A stretch of 64,000 nt of DNA from PALSA-270 sp963770245 (GTDB lineage: Bacteria; Acidobacteriota; Terriglobia; Terriglobales; Acidobacteriaceae), in NCBI GenBank assembly GCA_963770245.1, contig CAVYOX010000014.1:1018989-1082988 (forward strand). The letters run 5' to 3'. Shown here piece after piece: positions 1-7,783 of the stretch (positions are counted from its first letter, which is position 1; every line of letters begins with the position of its first letter). Made by a program: the position numbers and the translations under genes. The notes below the pieces were generated by a model. It worked only from the letters and a program-made list of their open reading frames with translations. It had not been told where the DNA came from and made no database searches.

Positions 1-3000
1 ATTATCCGTTACCTGCGTCGTCCCGGCCGCCAGCGCTCCGTTCTGTGAAATGTGCAGCGCTCCTTGGACACTCGCCGCATTCATCGCTTCGCTGAGGTAC
101 AGCACGACGCTCGTGGTGAGCGGGGCTCCCTGCGCGCCGTTGCCTGGTCGCTGTGAGAATACCGCGGGCTGCGTAGTGTTGATCGGTGGTGCCGTCGTAA
201 ACTGGCTCTCGAAGTCTACCAATGAGTTTCCCCAGAGGTCAGTCACGGCGCTCGTCGCCACTACCGTGACCGCGCTCGATGCGGGCAATCCGTATTCGTT
301 CAGCGTCACAGCTCGGTTGTCCGCCGAAGTGCTGATGCCCACACTGCTACGTTGACCGTTGACCAGCACGGCGAAATTGTTCGTATTGATTGTGCTCGCA
401 TTCAGCGACTTCGAGAACGTTAAGACTACCTGTGCGCTCAAACCGACATCTGTCGATCCATTCGTCGGTGCCACCGCCACGACCGTTGGTGCTGTTGCAT
501 CCGTGCCCGTCCCCGTCGTGAAGCTGCTCGAAAACGAGAAGCCTTGGTTTCCCGATAGGTCCAGCACCGAGCTCCCGTTTACGTGCACAGCGATCGTCGT
601 ACTAGCCGGTAACGGCGAAAGCGGAGCGAATGTTAATATTGTTCCCGTCGCATCCAACTGATATGTGCCTGCCAACACTCCGCTGGCCCCGCTTACCGAG
701 ATAGAAACACTGGCGTTGTTCACGGTCGTCGCATCAATCGCCTCGTTGAATGTCAGCACTACCGAGCTGCCCACAAGGGCTGCGCTTGATCCGTTACTCG
801 GACTGACGCTAACCACCGAGGGGGCCGTCGTATTCGCCAACCCCAAGACTCCCGTCGTGAAACTGCTCGTGAAAGGCGAGACGACATTCCCTGCTTCATC
901 CGTGACCCCACTGACAGTCATCGTGTAGGCGGTGCTCGACGCCAGCAACGCGCTGGGCACGAAAGTCAATGTCATGAGATCGCTGCTGAGGCTGACTGCT
1001 CCCGTCACAGCCGTTCCTGCTGCTGATAAGGTGAGCGAACCGTTCCCCACGCTGTCCGGATCAAGCGCCACGCTCATCGACACATCCAAACGCACGTTCA
1101 CCGGTACACCTGTGGCCCCGTTTGCCGGGCTCACGGTCGCCAAGCTCGGCGCCGTTGTCACCGCGCCGAAACCTGTCGTGAAGGTCGATTCGAAGCCGAT
1201 TAGTCCCTGGCCTTCCAAATCCGTCGCGCCTCCCAGGTTGACAACCACGTACATGGTCGAGGAATCGAGTGGCGCGGTCGGCACCAATGTCCACGTCTTC
1301 CCGTCCGCCGACACCGAGAGCGTTCCTGGAACGGGAGGGGCGTTCGGCACGGAGGCGGGGTATACCTCGAATGTAGTCGCCGTCACGGTTAGCGGATCAA
1401 TTGCCTTATTGAGCTGCAACTGGACGACCGCATTCGTCGGCACACCCGTTGAACTAGAAACGGGGCTGACGCCAATGATCAGCGGCATCGTCGTATCCGT
1501 TGTCGCACCGGTTGTCAGCGTGAACGTCCCCGGATTCGACTGCGGCACGCCGCCAACATCAAGAATGCCTGAGGTCGTAACCACGGTGTAAACCGTGTTG
1601 GCTGCTAATCCGCCAAGCGGCGTAAATGTGATCCGCTTGTTGCTGTCGGACAGAGCAACTCCCCCGGAAACTGCCTGGCCGTTCGCTTCGACCTGGAATC
1701 CGCTGGAAACGCTGATGATGTTCAGCGGTTTGTCGAATTCCAGCACGACCAGAGCGTTCAGCGGAAAGGAGGTGGCCTCGTTGGACGGGCTGATGCCCAG
1801 CATTTGCGGGCCCGTGGTGTCTGCTGCGAATGAGGTAGTGAATCTGAAGATTGCACCGCTTCCGCTCAGACTGTTACCGGATGAATCCTGAACTGTGGAG
1901 CTGAGAACCACCTGGAACTGGCGATCGACAGCAAGAAATCCCTGAGGCACAAAAGACGCGGTCGTCCCGGTAGGATCCACCTGAACCATTCCCGAAACAG
2001 CCTGTCCGCTCACTAGGTCAGTCACGCCGACATTTTGGGGCGTCAACGTTGCAGGATCCATGGGCTTGCTGAACTGCACCACGACCGGAGCGCTGGTGGG
2101 TACGCCGGTGGTTCCATCCTGCGGGCTGGTTTGCACAACCTGCGGCGTGACCGTATCGCTCGTCGAGCCCGTCGTGAAGGAACTCTGGAACAGAGGAGAG
2201 GACTGACTTGATGCAATGTCCTGGACTACGACCATAAATGCCGTGTTCGCTGATAAATTCTGAGACGGTGCAAAGGTGAGCGATAGCCGATCGTTCGACA
2301 AAGCCACACCGCCGGCGATGTTGGTTGTCCCTTGGGCCAGGGAAAGTGTCCCGGGGACAATTGCCATGGCTTGGACGGGCTGCGTAAACCGGATGACGAC
2401 GCGGCCGTTCAAGGGGAAGTTCGCGCTTCCGCCCGCGGGCTGCACCTGCGCGACCGCGGGAAGCGGAGTGGTGCTTAGAACCATCATCAGGACTGCATTG
2501 CTGGCCACGCCGCTCGCCGTGACAACCACATTGCCCGTCGTTGTCCCCGCCGGCACGGTCACCACGATCGAGGTCGCACTCCAGCTCGTCGGTGTGGCTA
2601 TTGTGCCATTGAGGGCCACCGTGCTCGTGCCCTGGGTCGCGCCAAAATTCGTTCCGGTTATTGTCACCAGCGTACCGACAGGCCCTGAATCCGGCGACAG
2701 ACTCGCTATGCTGGGCGTTGGCAGCACCGTGAACAAGACTCCTGCACTCGCCAGTCCTCCGGCAGTTACCACCACGTTCCCCGTCGTTGCTCCCGCCGGC
2801 ACTATCACTACAATGGAAGTCGCGCTCCAACTCGTGAGCGTAGCCGCCGTACCGTTGAAAGTCACCGTGCCCTGTGCCGTACCAAACTGTGTGCCCGTGA
2901 GGGTCACCGGCGCACTAACGGGTCCCGAGCTCCGCGACAGAGCCGTGATGGCTGGCAGTACCGTAAAGTTGACCGTGTTACTCTCGACTCCTCCGGCAGT

Positions 3001-5322
3001 TACCACCACGTTCCCCGTCGTTGCCCCCGCCGGTACGTTGACCGTGGTCGACGTAGAACTCCAACCCGTGGCTGCGCCTGCGTTGCTACCATTGAAAAGC
3101 ACTGTGCTGGAACCTTGCGCAGCCCCGAAACCGGCTCCTTGCAGGACAACCTGCATGCCGGAACCACCGATGTTCGGAGTGATGCTGGCGATAACCACAT
3201 TTGCGCCCGTGAAAGCGACAATCGGAAGCTGAGCATCGAGCTGATTCATCTCCGTCGGTGTCAGAATCCGCCCCTTGTACACCGCCAAATATGCCATCTC
3301 CCCGTTCAGTGCGCCCGCTATCGCGTCAAAGCTCGCATTCCCGATCCGGAAAGGCCGGTTGGTGGCGTTCGCATATCCCAGTGTCCCGCTGCCGTCGGTC
3401 GCGGTGGCTTTCGCCTGTTCCACTCCATTGATGAACAGATGTCCCGCCGACGCCAGCCCCACCGTGCCATCCCAAGTGAACGCCACCTGCATCCACTGGC
3501 CCGCCGCAATCACTCCTGATCCCGTGCCGATGCGCAGATTGGCGCTGGCCTTCTCCACCGTTAGCCACATGGCCCCCCAATTGTCCCACCCGAACAGAAA
3601 GCCCGAGTCCACGGCATTTCCGTCATTTTTCTCGCATACTCCAGCGGGCACGAGCGTGTTCACGTACACTCTTGCCACCACCGTCATCTGGTTCGGCGTC
3701 AACTGGTCGAATGTCAAATCCGTTCCCGCATCCAAATAGCTATTCAGCGAATTTCCTCCGGCGAACACGATCGCCGGCCCACCGGTGTCCCACGTGGGTA
3801 AACTGCCCCCGGAAAAGTTGGCTTCTTGGTTGTCCACCAGATTTTGGTCGGAGGTGCCGCTCCCCTCATTCATCAGGAACAGCCCCGCCAGGTTCGTTGT
3901 GAGGGGATTGCTGGGGTCGAGAGCGGATCCCACAGAGCGAGACGGCGTATTGGACACTGTCAGCAATACCGTAATGCTTCCTGCGCTGCCAGCGGGTTGA
4001 ATGTGAACCGTGTCTATGCCGGAGATCGGCAAACGAGTCTGGGGCAGGCTGAAACTGCCAGCGGCGGATGTCACCGAAACGATGGTATTCCCCTCGGCCA
4101 AGAGAGTCGCCGTCACCGATCCCATGGTGTTGTTGCTGAACTGTAAGGTCGCTTGTTGTCCGATTGAGCCGTCAAATGTCAACCGCGCACCCTGGCCGGA
4201 AACCGTCGTCGTGATTGACGCTGGACTCCCGTTCGGGGCGATGGTTCCGGTGACATCGTTACTGACGACAATCGGAGGCTGAGCGTCCAGTTGATTCATC
4301 TCCGTCGGCGTCAGAATCCGGCCCTTGTATACCGCCAAATATGCCATCTTCCCGTTCGGTGCACCCGATATCGTGTCGAAGCTCGCATTTCCGATCCGGA
4401 ATGGCTGGCTGGTGGCATTCGCATATCCCAATTTCCCACTGCCGTCAGTCGCGGTGGCTTTTGTCTGTTCCACTCCATCAATGAACAGATGTCCAGCCGA
4501 CGCCAGACCTATCGTGCCATCCCACGTGAACGCCACCTGCAGCCACTGGCCTGCCGTAATCGCTCCCGATCCTGTGCCGACGCGCAGATTGGCATTGGCC
4601 TTCTCCACCGTGAGCCACATGGCACCTCCGCTGTCCCACCCGAACACAAAGCCCGAGTCCACGGAATTTCCGTCATTCTTCTCGCATACTCCACCGGCCG
4701 CGAGGGTGCTGACGTAAACTTTTGCCACCACCGTCATCTGATTTGTCGTCAGCTGGTCGAATGTCAAATCCGCTCCGGCATTCAAATAACTACTCAGCGA
4801 ACTTCCTCCGGCGAACACGACCGCCGGCCCACCGGTGTCCCACGCCGGCGAACTTCCACCGGAAAAGTCGGCCCCTTGGTTGTCCACCAAATTTTGGTCG
4901 GAGGTGCCGCTCCCTTCATTCATCAGGAACAGCCCCGCCAGGTTGGCTGTCAGCGGGTTGTTCAGGTCCAGAGCCGAACCCGCAGGACGAGAAGGCGGGG
5001 AAGTGCCGGTAATTGTCATGAGCATTCCGGTGCTCGTGACTCCGTCAACCATGACAACCACGTTCCCGGTCGTTGCCCCAGTCGGCACGGTCACCACAAT
5101 CGAGGTCGCATCCCATTCCGTGGGGGTGGCCGCTGTTCCGTTAAACGCCACCGTGCTGTCAGCCTGCGTTGAACCGAAATTCGTCCCGGTAATGGTCACC
5201 GACGCGCCGACTGCTCCTGAGTTCGGCGACAAGTTCGTGACGCTGGGTGCTGCGACAGCCGCCACACAAGACGCCAGGCACATTCCAACGATGACCAGCA
5301 GCCGCCGTCTTAACGCCACCAT
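1..5322 (-). CDS. Giant secreted IPT/TIG, LamG and Ig-like repeat protein (3' end outside window)
   Basis: The frame is open from the ATG at 5322 down to base 1, giving 1774 codons with no stop, so the C-terminus lies outside the window. The N-terminus is a signal peptide (basic RRR, hydrophobic core, cleavage near AAVAAP). Then come an IPT/TIG domain, a LamG-like module (motif LFLMNEGSG), a short linker domain, a second LamG module nearly identical to the first, three more IPT/TIG domains and a long run of SbsA/Big_5-type Ig-like domains recognisable by repeated VxPxNGxTxVP and FTTG motifs. Such proteins are exported and act in surface display, adhesion or glycan contact; the substrate cannot be inferred. 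The start is supported by the signal peptide and by close similarity to the N-terminus of the protein starting at 24650. No catalytic domain is visible in the part present. Confidence 0.85.
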   Translation of the reverse strand, partial: MVALRRRLLVIVGMCLASCVAAVAAPSVTNLSPNSGAVGASVTITGTNFGSTQADSTVAFNGTAATPTEWDATSIVVTVPTGATTGNVVVMVDGVTSTGMLMTITGTSPPSRPAGSALDLNNPLTANLAGLFLMNEGSGTSDQNLVDNQGADFSGGSSPAWDTGGPAVVFAGGSSLSSYLNAGADLTFDQLTTNQMTVVAKVYVSTLAAGGVCEKNDGNSVDSGFVFGWDSGGAMWLTVEKANANLRVGTGSGAITAGQWLQVAFTWDGTIGLASAGHLFIDGVEQTKATATDGSGKLGYANATSQPFRIGNASFDTISGAPNGKMAYLAVYKGRILTPTEMNQLDAQPPIVVSNDVTGTIAPNGSPASITTTVSGQGARLTFDGSIGQQATLQFSNNTMGSVTATLLAEGNTIVSVTSAAGSFSLPQTRLPISGIDTVHIQPAGSAGSITVLLTVSNTPSRSVGSALDPSNPLTTNLAGLFLMNEGSGTSDQNLVDNQEANFSGGSLPTWDTGGPAIVFAGGNSLNSYLDAGTDLTFDQLTPNQMTVVARVYVNTLVPAGVCEKNDGNAVDSGFLFGWDNWGAMWLTVEKASANLRIGTGSGVIAAGQWMQVAFTWDGTVGLASAGHLFINGVEQAKATATDGSGTLGYANATNRPFRIGNASFDAIAGALNGEMAYLAVYKGRILTPTEMNQLDAQLPIVAFTGANVVIASITPNIGGSGMQVVLQGAGFGAAQGSSTVLFNGSNAGAATGWSSTSTTVNVPAGATTGNVVVTAGGVESNTVNFTVLPAITALSRSSGPVSAPVTLTGTQFGTAQGTVTFNGTAATLTSWSATSIVVIVPAGATTGNVVVTAGGLASAGVLFTVLPTPSIASLSPDSGPVGTLVTITGTNFGATQGTSTVALNGTIATPTSWSATSIVVTVPAGTTTGNVVVTASGVASNAVLMMVLSTTPLPAVAQVQPAGGSANFPLNGRVVIRFTQPVQAMAIVPGTLSLAQGTTNIAGGVALSNDRLSLTFAPSQNLSANTAFMVVVQDIASSQSSPLFQSSFTTGSTSDTVTPQVVQTSPQDGTTGVPTSAPVVVQFSKPMDPATLTPQNVGVTDLVSGQAVSGMVQVDPTGTTASFVPQGFLAVDRQFQVVLSSTVQDSSGNSLSGSGAIFRFTTSFAADTTGPQMLGISPSNEATSFPLNALVVLEFDKPLNIISVSSGFQVEANGQAVSGGVALSDSNKRITFTPLGGLAANTVYTVVTTSGILDVGGVPQSNPGTFTLTTGATTDTTMPLIIGVSPVSSSTGVPTNAVVQLQLNKAIDPLTVTATTFEVYPASVPNAPPVPGTLSVSADGKTWTLVPTAPLDSSTMYVVVNLGGATDLEGQGLIGFESTFTTGFGAVTTAPSLATVSPANGATGVPVNVRLDVSMSVALDPDSVGNGSLTLSAAGTAVTGAVSLSSDLMTLTFVPSALLASSTAYTMTVSGVTDEAGNVVSPFTSSFTTGVLGLANTTAPSVVSVSPSNGSSAALVGSSVVLTFNEAIDATTVNNASVSISVSGASGVLAGTYQLDATGTILTFAPLSPLPASTTIAVHVNGSSVLDLSGNQGFSFSSSFTTGTGTDATAPTVVAVAPTNGSTDVGLSAQVVLTFSKSLNASTINTNNFAVLVNGQRSSVGISTSADNRAVTLNEYGLPASSAVTVVATSAVTDLWGNSLVDFESQFTTAPPINTTQPAVFSQRPGNGAQGAPLTTSVVLYLSEAMNAASVQGALHISQNGALAAGTTQVTDN
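3221..3932 (-). repeat. LamG module, copy A (intragenic duplication)
   Basis: About 0.7 kb encoding a LamG-like concanavalin fold. It is nearly the same at the nucleotide level as 4272-4982 in the same gene; long stretches differ only at scattered positions. A more diverged third copy lies at 21959-22670 in another gene. Confidence 0.8.
4272..4982 (-). repeat. LamG module, copy B (intragenic duplication)
   Basis: Partner of 3221-3932, same orientation, about 1.05 kb apart centre to centre. The high similarity suggests a fairly recent tandem duplication or ongoing gene conversion. Confidence 0.8.
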
Positions 5323-5385
5323 GATGTTCCCTAACCTTACAGTTGCTTCTTTCGCTTCGCGGGAGCTTTCGCCAGACCGTTACCA
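5323..5385 (-). promoter_or_regulatory. Leader shared with the 24650 gene
   Basis: The roughly 60 bases before the ATG at 5322 align with the leader of the paralogue at 24650: a GAAAGCTC block, then GCGAAGC and AAAGAAGCAAC, then GTTAGGG just before the start. The GTTAGGGAA part may serve as a weak ribosome binding site. The gene upstream ends at 5397, so this leader fills the whole gap. Confidence 0.5.
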
Positions 5386-5396
5386 CTTCGACATTT

Positions 5397-6491
5397 CTAG
5401 TTGGTGACGACCACGAGGGGAGGTGGCTGCGGGTATGAAACGGTTATCGCGTCAACCCCTCCTGATCGAGATGACGTCAGGCCTTTTCCTTGGCTGTCAT
5501 AGGTATGCGACTCAAGAACTTTGCCGCTCGAGTCAAGAACCGCGGAAATGTTGGAGTTGCTGTCGTACTGAAAAGACACAGTCGTATGATCTGGCTTGGT
5601 CACCTGAGACAGTCGTTCCTGGCCATCGTAGGCGTAGGACAAGGAGAGTCCCACATCCGACGTGATGGCGGTCACCAGGTAGCTTGCCGGGGACGCATAG
5701 GCAAAATACAGGTGTCGCGATGCCGGATCCGTGACCGTTACTAGACGGAATGACCCGTCGTAAGTGAGTTGGGTGGTGTTGCCATTGCGATCTGTGATCG
5801 AAAGAAGATTTCCGCTCACCTTGTCAAACATGCGCTGTTCGCCGTTTTGAAATAGAAGAGTCCAGTTTGTTAAGCCCTGCAGCAATATGGCGGTTTCATT
5901 GGCGGGACTGACTGGCGTGAAGGTAGGAAAACCATTGGGATTTGAGATGGCGAGGCCCGTTCCAAGGCCGAATGACCAGAAGCCCCCGTCGCCACGAGCG
6001 TATTTCATGTATCCATCGCTGCCGGGATACACTCGCTCCTCAAAAGTCGAGCGCCAGTTGGGGCCAAACAAACCTTCTCGATACGCGCTTTCAATCGCTG
6101 GCCAGACGCTGTTCCAAGTTCTTACAAGCGTCAGTCCGCCCCCTAAACCCGGAACTCGAATATCAGTCTGTGATATATCGGTGTTTCCGGTTGCCAAGTC
6201 GATCGGGCCGCCGCCCTTAGGGGGAGCGGCAGCAGGGGGGCCCTTGGGGCAGGTGGTACATTCAGATTTGGGAGAACACTTGTTATTCTTGGCGGTGCAC
6301 TGGCTACCCCAATCTGCTTGCGTGCAATGGGATGCCGTGACGGGCAGTATTGGCGCGCAGTTGCTGAATGGAGCATATATCGAAGAGACGCCGCAACTGG
6401 CTTGATCTGTACAACTTTGCGCTAAACTCTCAATGCAGCCAAAGAGGAACAAAGCGCCAATGACAAACGGTGCGATAGCGTTTCTTGCCAT
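5397..6491 (-). CDS. Short RHS-type protein (DUF6531 plus a few RHS/YD repeats), probably truncated
   Basis: 364 residues. A signal peptide (residues 1-25, ending in SLAQS) is followed by a Cys-rich stretch, a Pro/Gly linker, then the DUF6531 motif GGPIDLATGNTD and GLTLVRTWNS typical of the start of RHS proteins. Three to four YD-type repeats follow (ITDRNGNTTQLTYD, SYAYDGQERLSQVTKPDH, FQYDSNSNISAVLDSSG). The protein stops at VVVTN. RHS proteins usually exceed 1000 residues and end in a core DPxGx motif plus variable toxin or effector tip; both are absent, so this is an N-terminal fragment or a pared-down relative. It ends 75 bases before the giant gene at 5322. It may no longer be functional. 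Confidence 0.75.
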   Translation of the reverse strand: MARNAIAPFVIGALFLFGCIESLAQSCTDQASCGVSSIYAPFSNCAPILPVTASHCTQADWGSQCTAKNNKCSPKSECTTCPKGPPAAAPPKGGGPIDLATGNTDISQTDIRVPGLGGGLTLVRTWNSVWPAIESAYREGLFGPNWRSTFEERVYPGSDGYMKYARGDGGFWSFGLGTGLAISNPNGFPTFTPVSPANETAILLQGLTNWTLLFQNGEQRMFDKVSGNLLSITDRNGNTTQLTYDGSFRLVTVTDPASRHLYFAYASPASYLVTAITSDVGLSLSYAYDGQERLSQVTKPDHTTVSFQYDSNSNISAVLDSSGKVLESHTYDSQGKGLTSSRSGGVDAITVSYPQPPPLVVVTN

Positions 6492-6544
6492 TACAGGCCA
6501 CCCTCATTGTCTGGGCGCCGTTACAGGTGCGCGCTGATTCACGG

Positions 6545-6660
6545 ATTCCAGCATGGTCCCAGACTCGATTCAGAGTAGCCGCGAGTATTGTCAAAAACGT
6601 GGTCAACCTTGAACAGTCGCAATTACCAAAGATCAACCGAAGGATTGAATCGCATCCACG
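6545..6660 (+). repeat. Diverged direct repeat, copy 1
   Basis: Shares ordered blocks with 25095-25215: TTCAGAGTA-CCGC, TGGTCAA--TTGAACAG, ATTACCAAAG-TCAAC and GAATCG, at similar spacing. By eye about two thirds of positions agree. Each copy lies upstream of a minus-strand gene (6491 and 24650). Confidence 0.5.
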
Positions 6661-6825
6661 TCTAGTCGCCGAATTAGAACTACGATCTGCTTAGGGTCTA
6701 GCTCAACTAGGTCAGGACGAAACGCGACAACGAGGATGGCGAAGAGTTCCGCGATTACAACAGCATTTGTGCCGACATTGTCGGGCTGATCAAAGCCGCC
6801 AGGCTGGACGGATGCTGCGATCATT

Positions 6826-6872
6826 CCGGGAAGATAGGACTTAAACCTCCGACCCCCTGGTCCCGAACCAGA
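6826..6872 (-). pseudogene. tRNA-Pro(CGG) 3'-half remnant
   Basis: On the minus strand an anticodon arm TCTGG-TTCGGGA-CCAGG (anticodon CGG) is followed by GGTC and a T arm GGAGG-TTTAAGT-CCTAT. This matches the 3' half of bacterial tRNA-Pro, but the T loop is altered, one T-stem pair is lost and there is no D arm or 5' acceptor strand. It cannot be a working tRNA. A lone 3' half is what an integration event or a decayed tRNA leaves behind. Confidence 0.5.
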
Positions 6873-7150
6873 TTCCAAGGCTTATTGAAATCTGTAGAAT
6901 CCTGTTGTTTCTAAGTAATTGCTGTTGAATAAGTTGCGGACGTGTCGCTGATGTTTGTTGAATTCTGATGAAGTCTGGTGCTTTCGCAGCCTCAATTTTG
7001 CCTACAGCTTGTTTAACAAGTGAACTCCCCTACTGAGACAATCTGCGTTGACACGCTTTTCAGTTCCAACATTGTGCGAACCATTCGCCAGCAACAATCT
7101 GACCTTTTGAGCCAACACCGAGTCGCTCGATCTTATGTTTTAAGGCGGAA

Positions 7151-7756
7151 TTACTTCCTAGTCGCTCGAAAGAGGCTCGCCCAAGCCAAGGTATAGGAGA
7201 ACCCAATCGCGGGGACCACAAGCCATACGTAATTCCAGACTTCTCTAGGCCCCGACTGTCCGAAAAGAGTGAGTCCCCCAGCGAAGAAAAACCAAAATAT
7301 GCAGTGCAAGGTCAGCAAGATGGTACTAGGAGCATCTGACACCAACCATTTTTGTTGAACCCACAACACAAGACAAATCGTTGCCATCACCAGTTCGATG
7401 GCGGCAGCAACTAGACCATCCCCAGAACGCCAGATGTAGATCAGGCCGGCAATTGGAAAACCGGCGACAGCAACAGCTCCCATTATGGCCCGAACCACGA
7501 CGCGCACAGAAGCTACGCGGTCGGCTAGCCTGAGCAGAAAGTAGAGCGCAACGGTTGGAACCAGAAAGAGCTCGATATAGAAAACTACGAAGTTACTCTC
7601 ACGTAAGCTGATGGCGTGGGGATCCCAGAAATACAGAAAGCGCCCTTGAAGCGACCACCGGTCGGGCCTCGACTCTTCCACCCAAGCTAACAAAAGAGAA
7701 GCATATACCGAAGCCGCCAATTCCAGTTTCCAAGCCGTTTTGATCATTTCAGACAT
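7151..7756 (-). CDS. Six-helix integral membrane protein, partner of the upstream IPT/propeller gene
   Basis: 201 residues with about six hydrophobic segments (near residues 10-26, 57-80, 87-109, 113-134, 142-164, 172-196) and no known motif. Its C-terminal pattern (NYVWLVVPAIGF, then TLAWASLF) matches that of the protein at 14791-15402 (NYSGPIAPVLGF, ALAWALYV), so the two are distant paralogues. Both lie directly downstream of an IPT/propeller/HExxH gene; here the gap is 27 bases. Function unknown; the fixed pairing suggests it works in the inner membrane alongside the exported partner. Confidence 0.65.
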   Translation of the reverse strand: MSEMIKTAWKLELAASVYASLLLAWVEESRPDRWSLQGRFLYFWDPHAISLRESNFVVFYIELFLVPTVALYFLLRLADRVASVRVVVRAIMGAVAVAGFPIAGLIYIWRSGDGLVAAAIELVMATICLVLWVQQKWLVSDAPSTILLTLHCIFWFFFAGGLTLFGQSGPREVWNYVWLVVPAIGFSYTLAWASLFRATRK

Positions 7757-7783
7757 TATTTTCCATTCGTCGGGTATACGGAA

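Larger units (their letters stand above)
6492..7150. other. Non-coding stretch with a repeat and a tRNA remnant
   Basis: No convincing gene. It contains a diverged direct repeat (about 6545-6660) also found near 25095-25215, and a degenerate 3' half of a tRNA-Pro at 6826-6872. I see nothing recognisable in 6890-7150. Confidence 0.6.

Noticed and set aside
50..1891. Long plus-strand frames over positions 50-1891
   Set aside because: They are antisense to the open minus-strand giant gene, whose frame gives clear Ig-like repeats.
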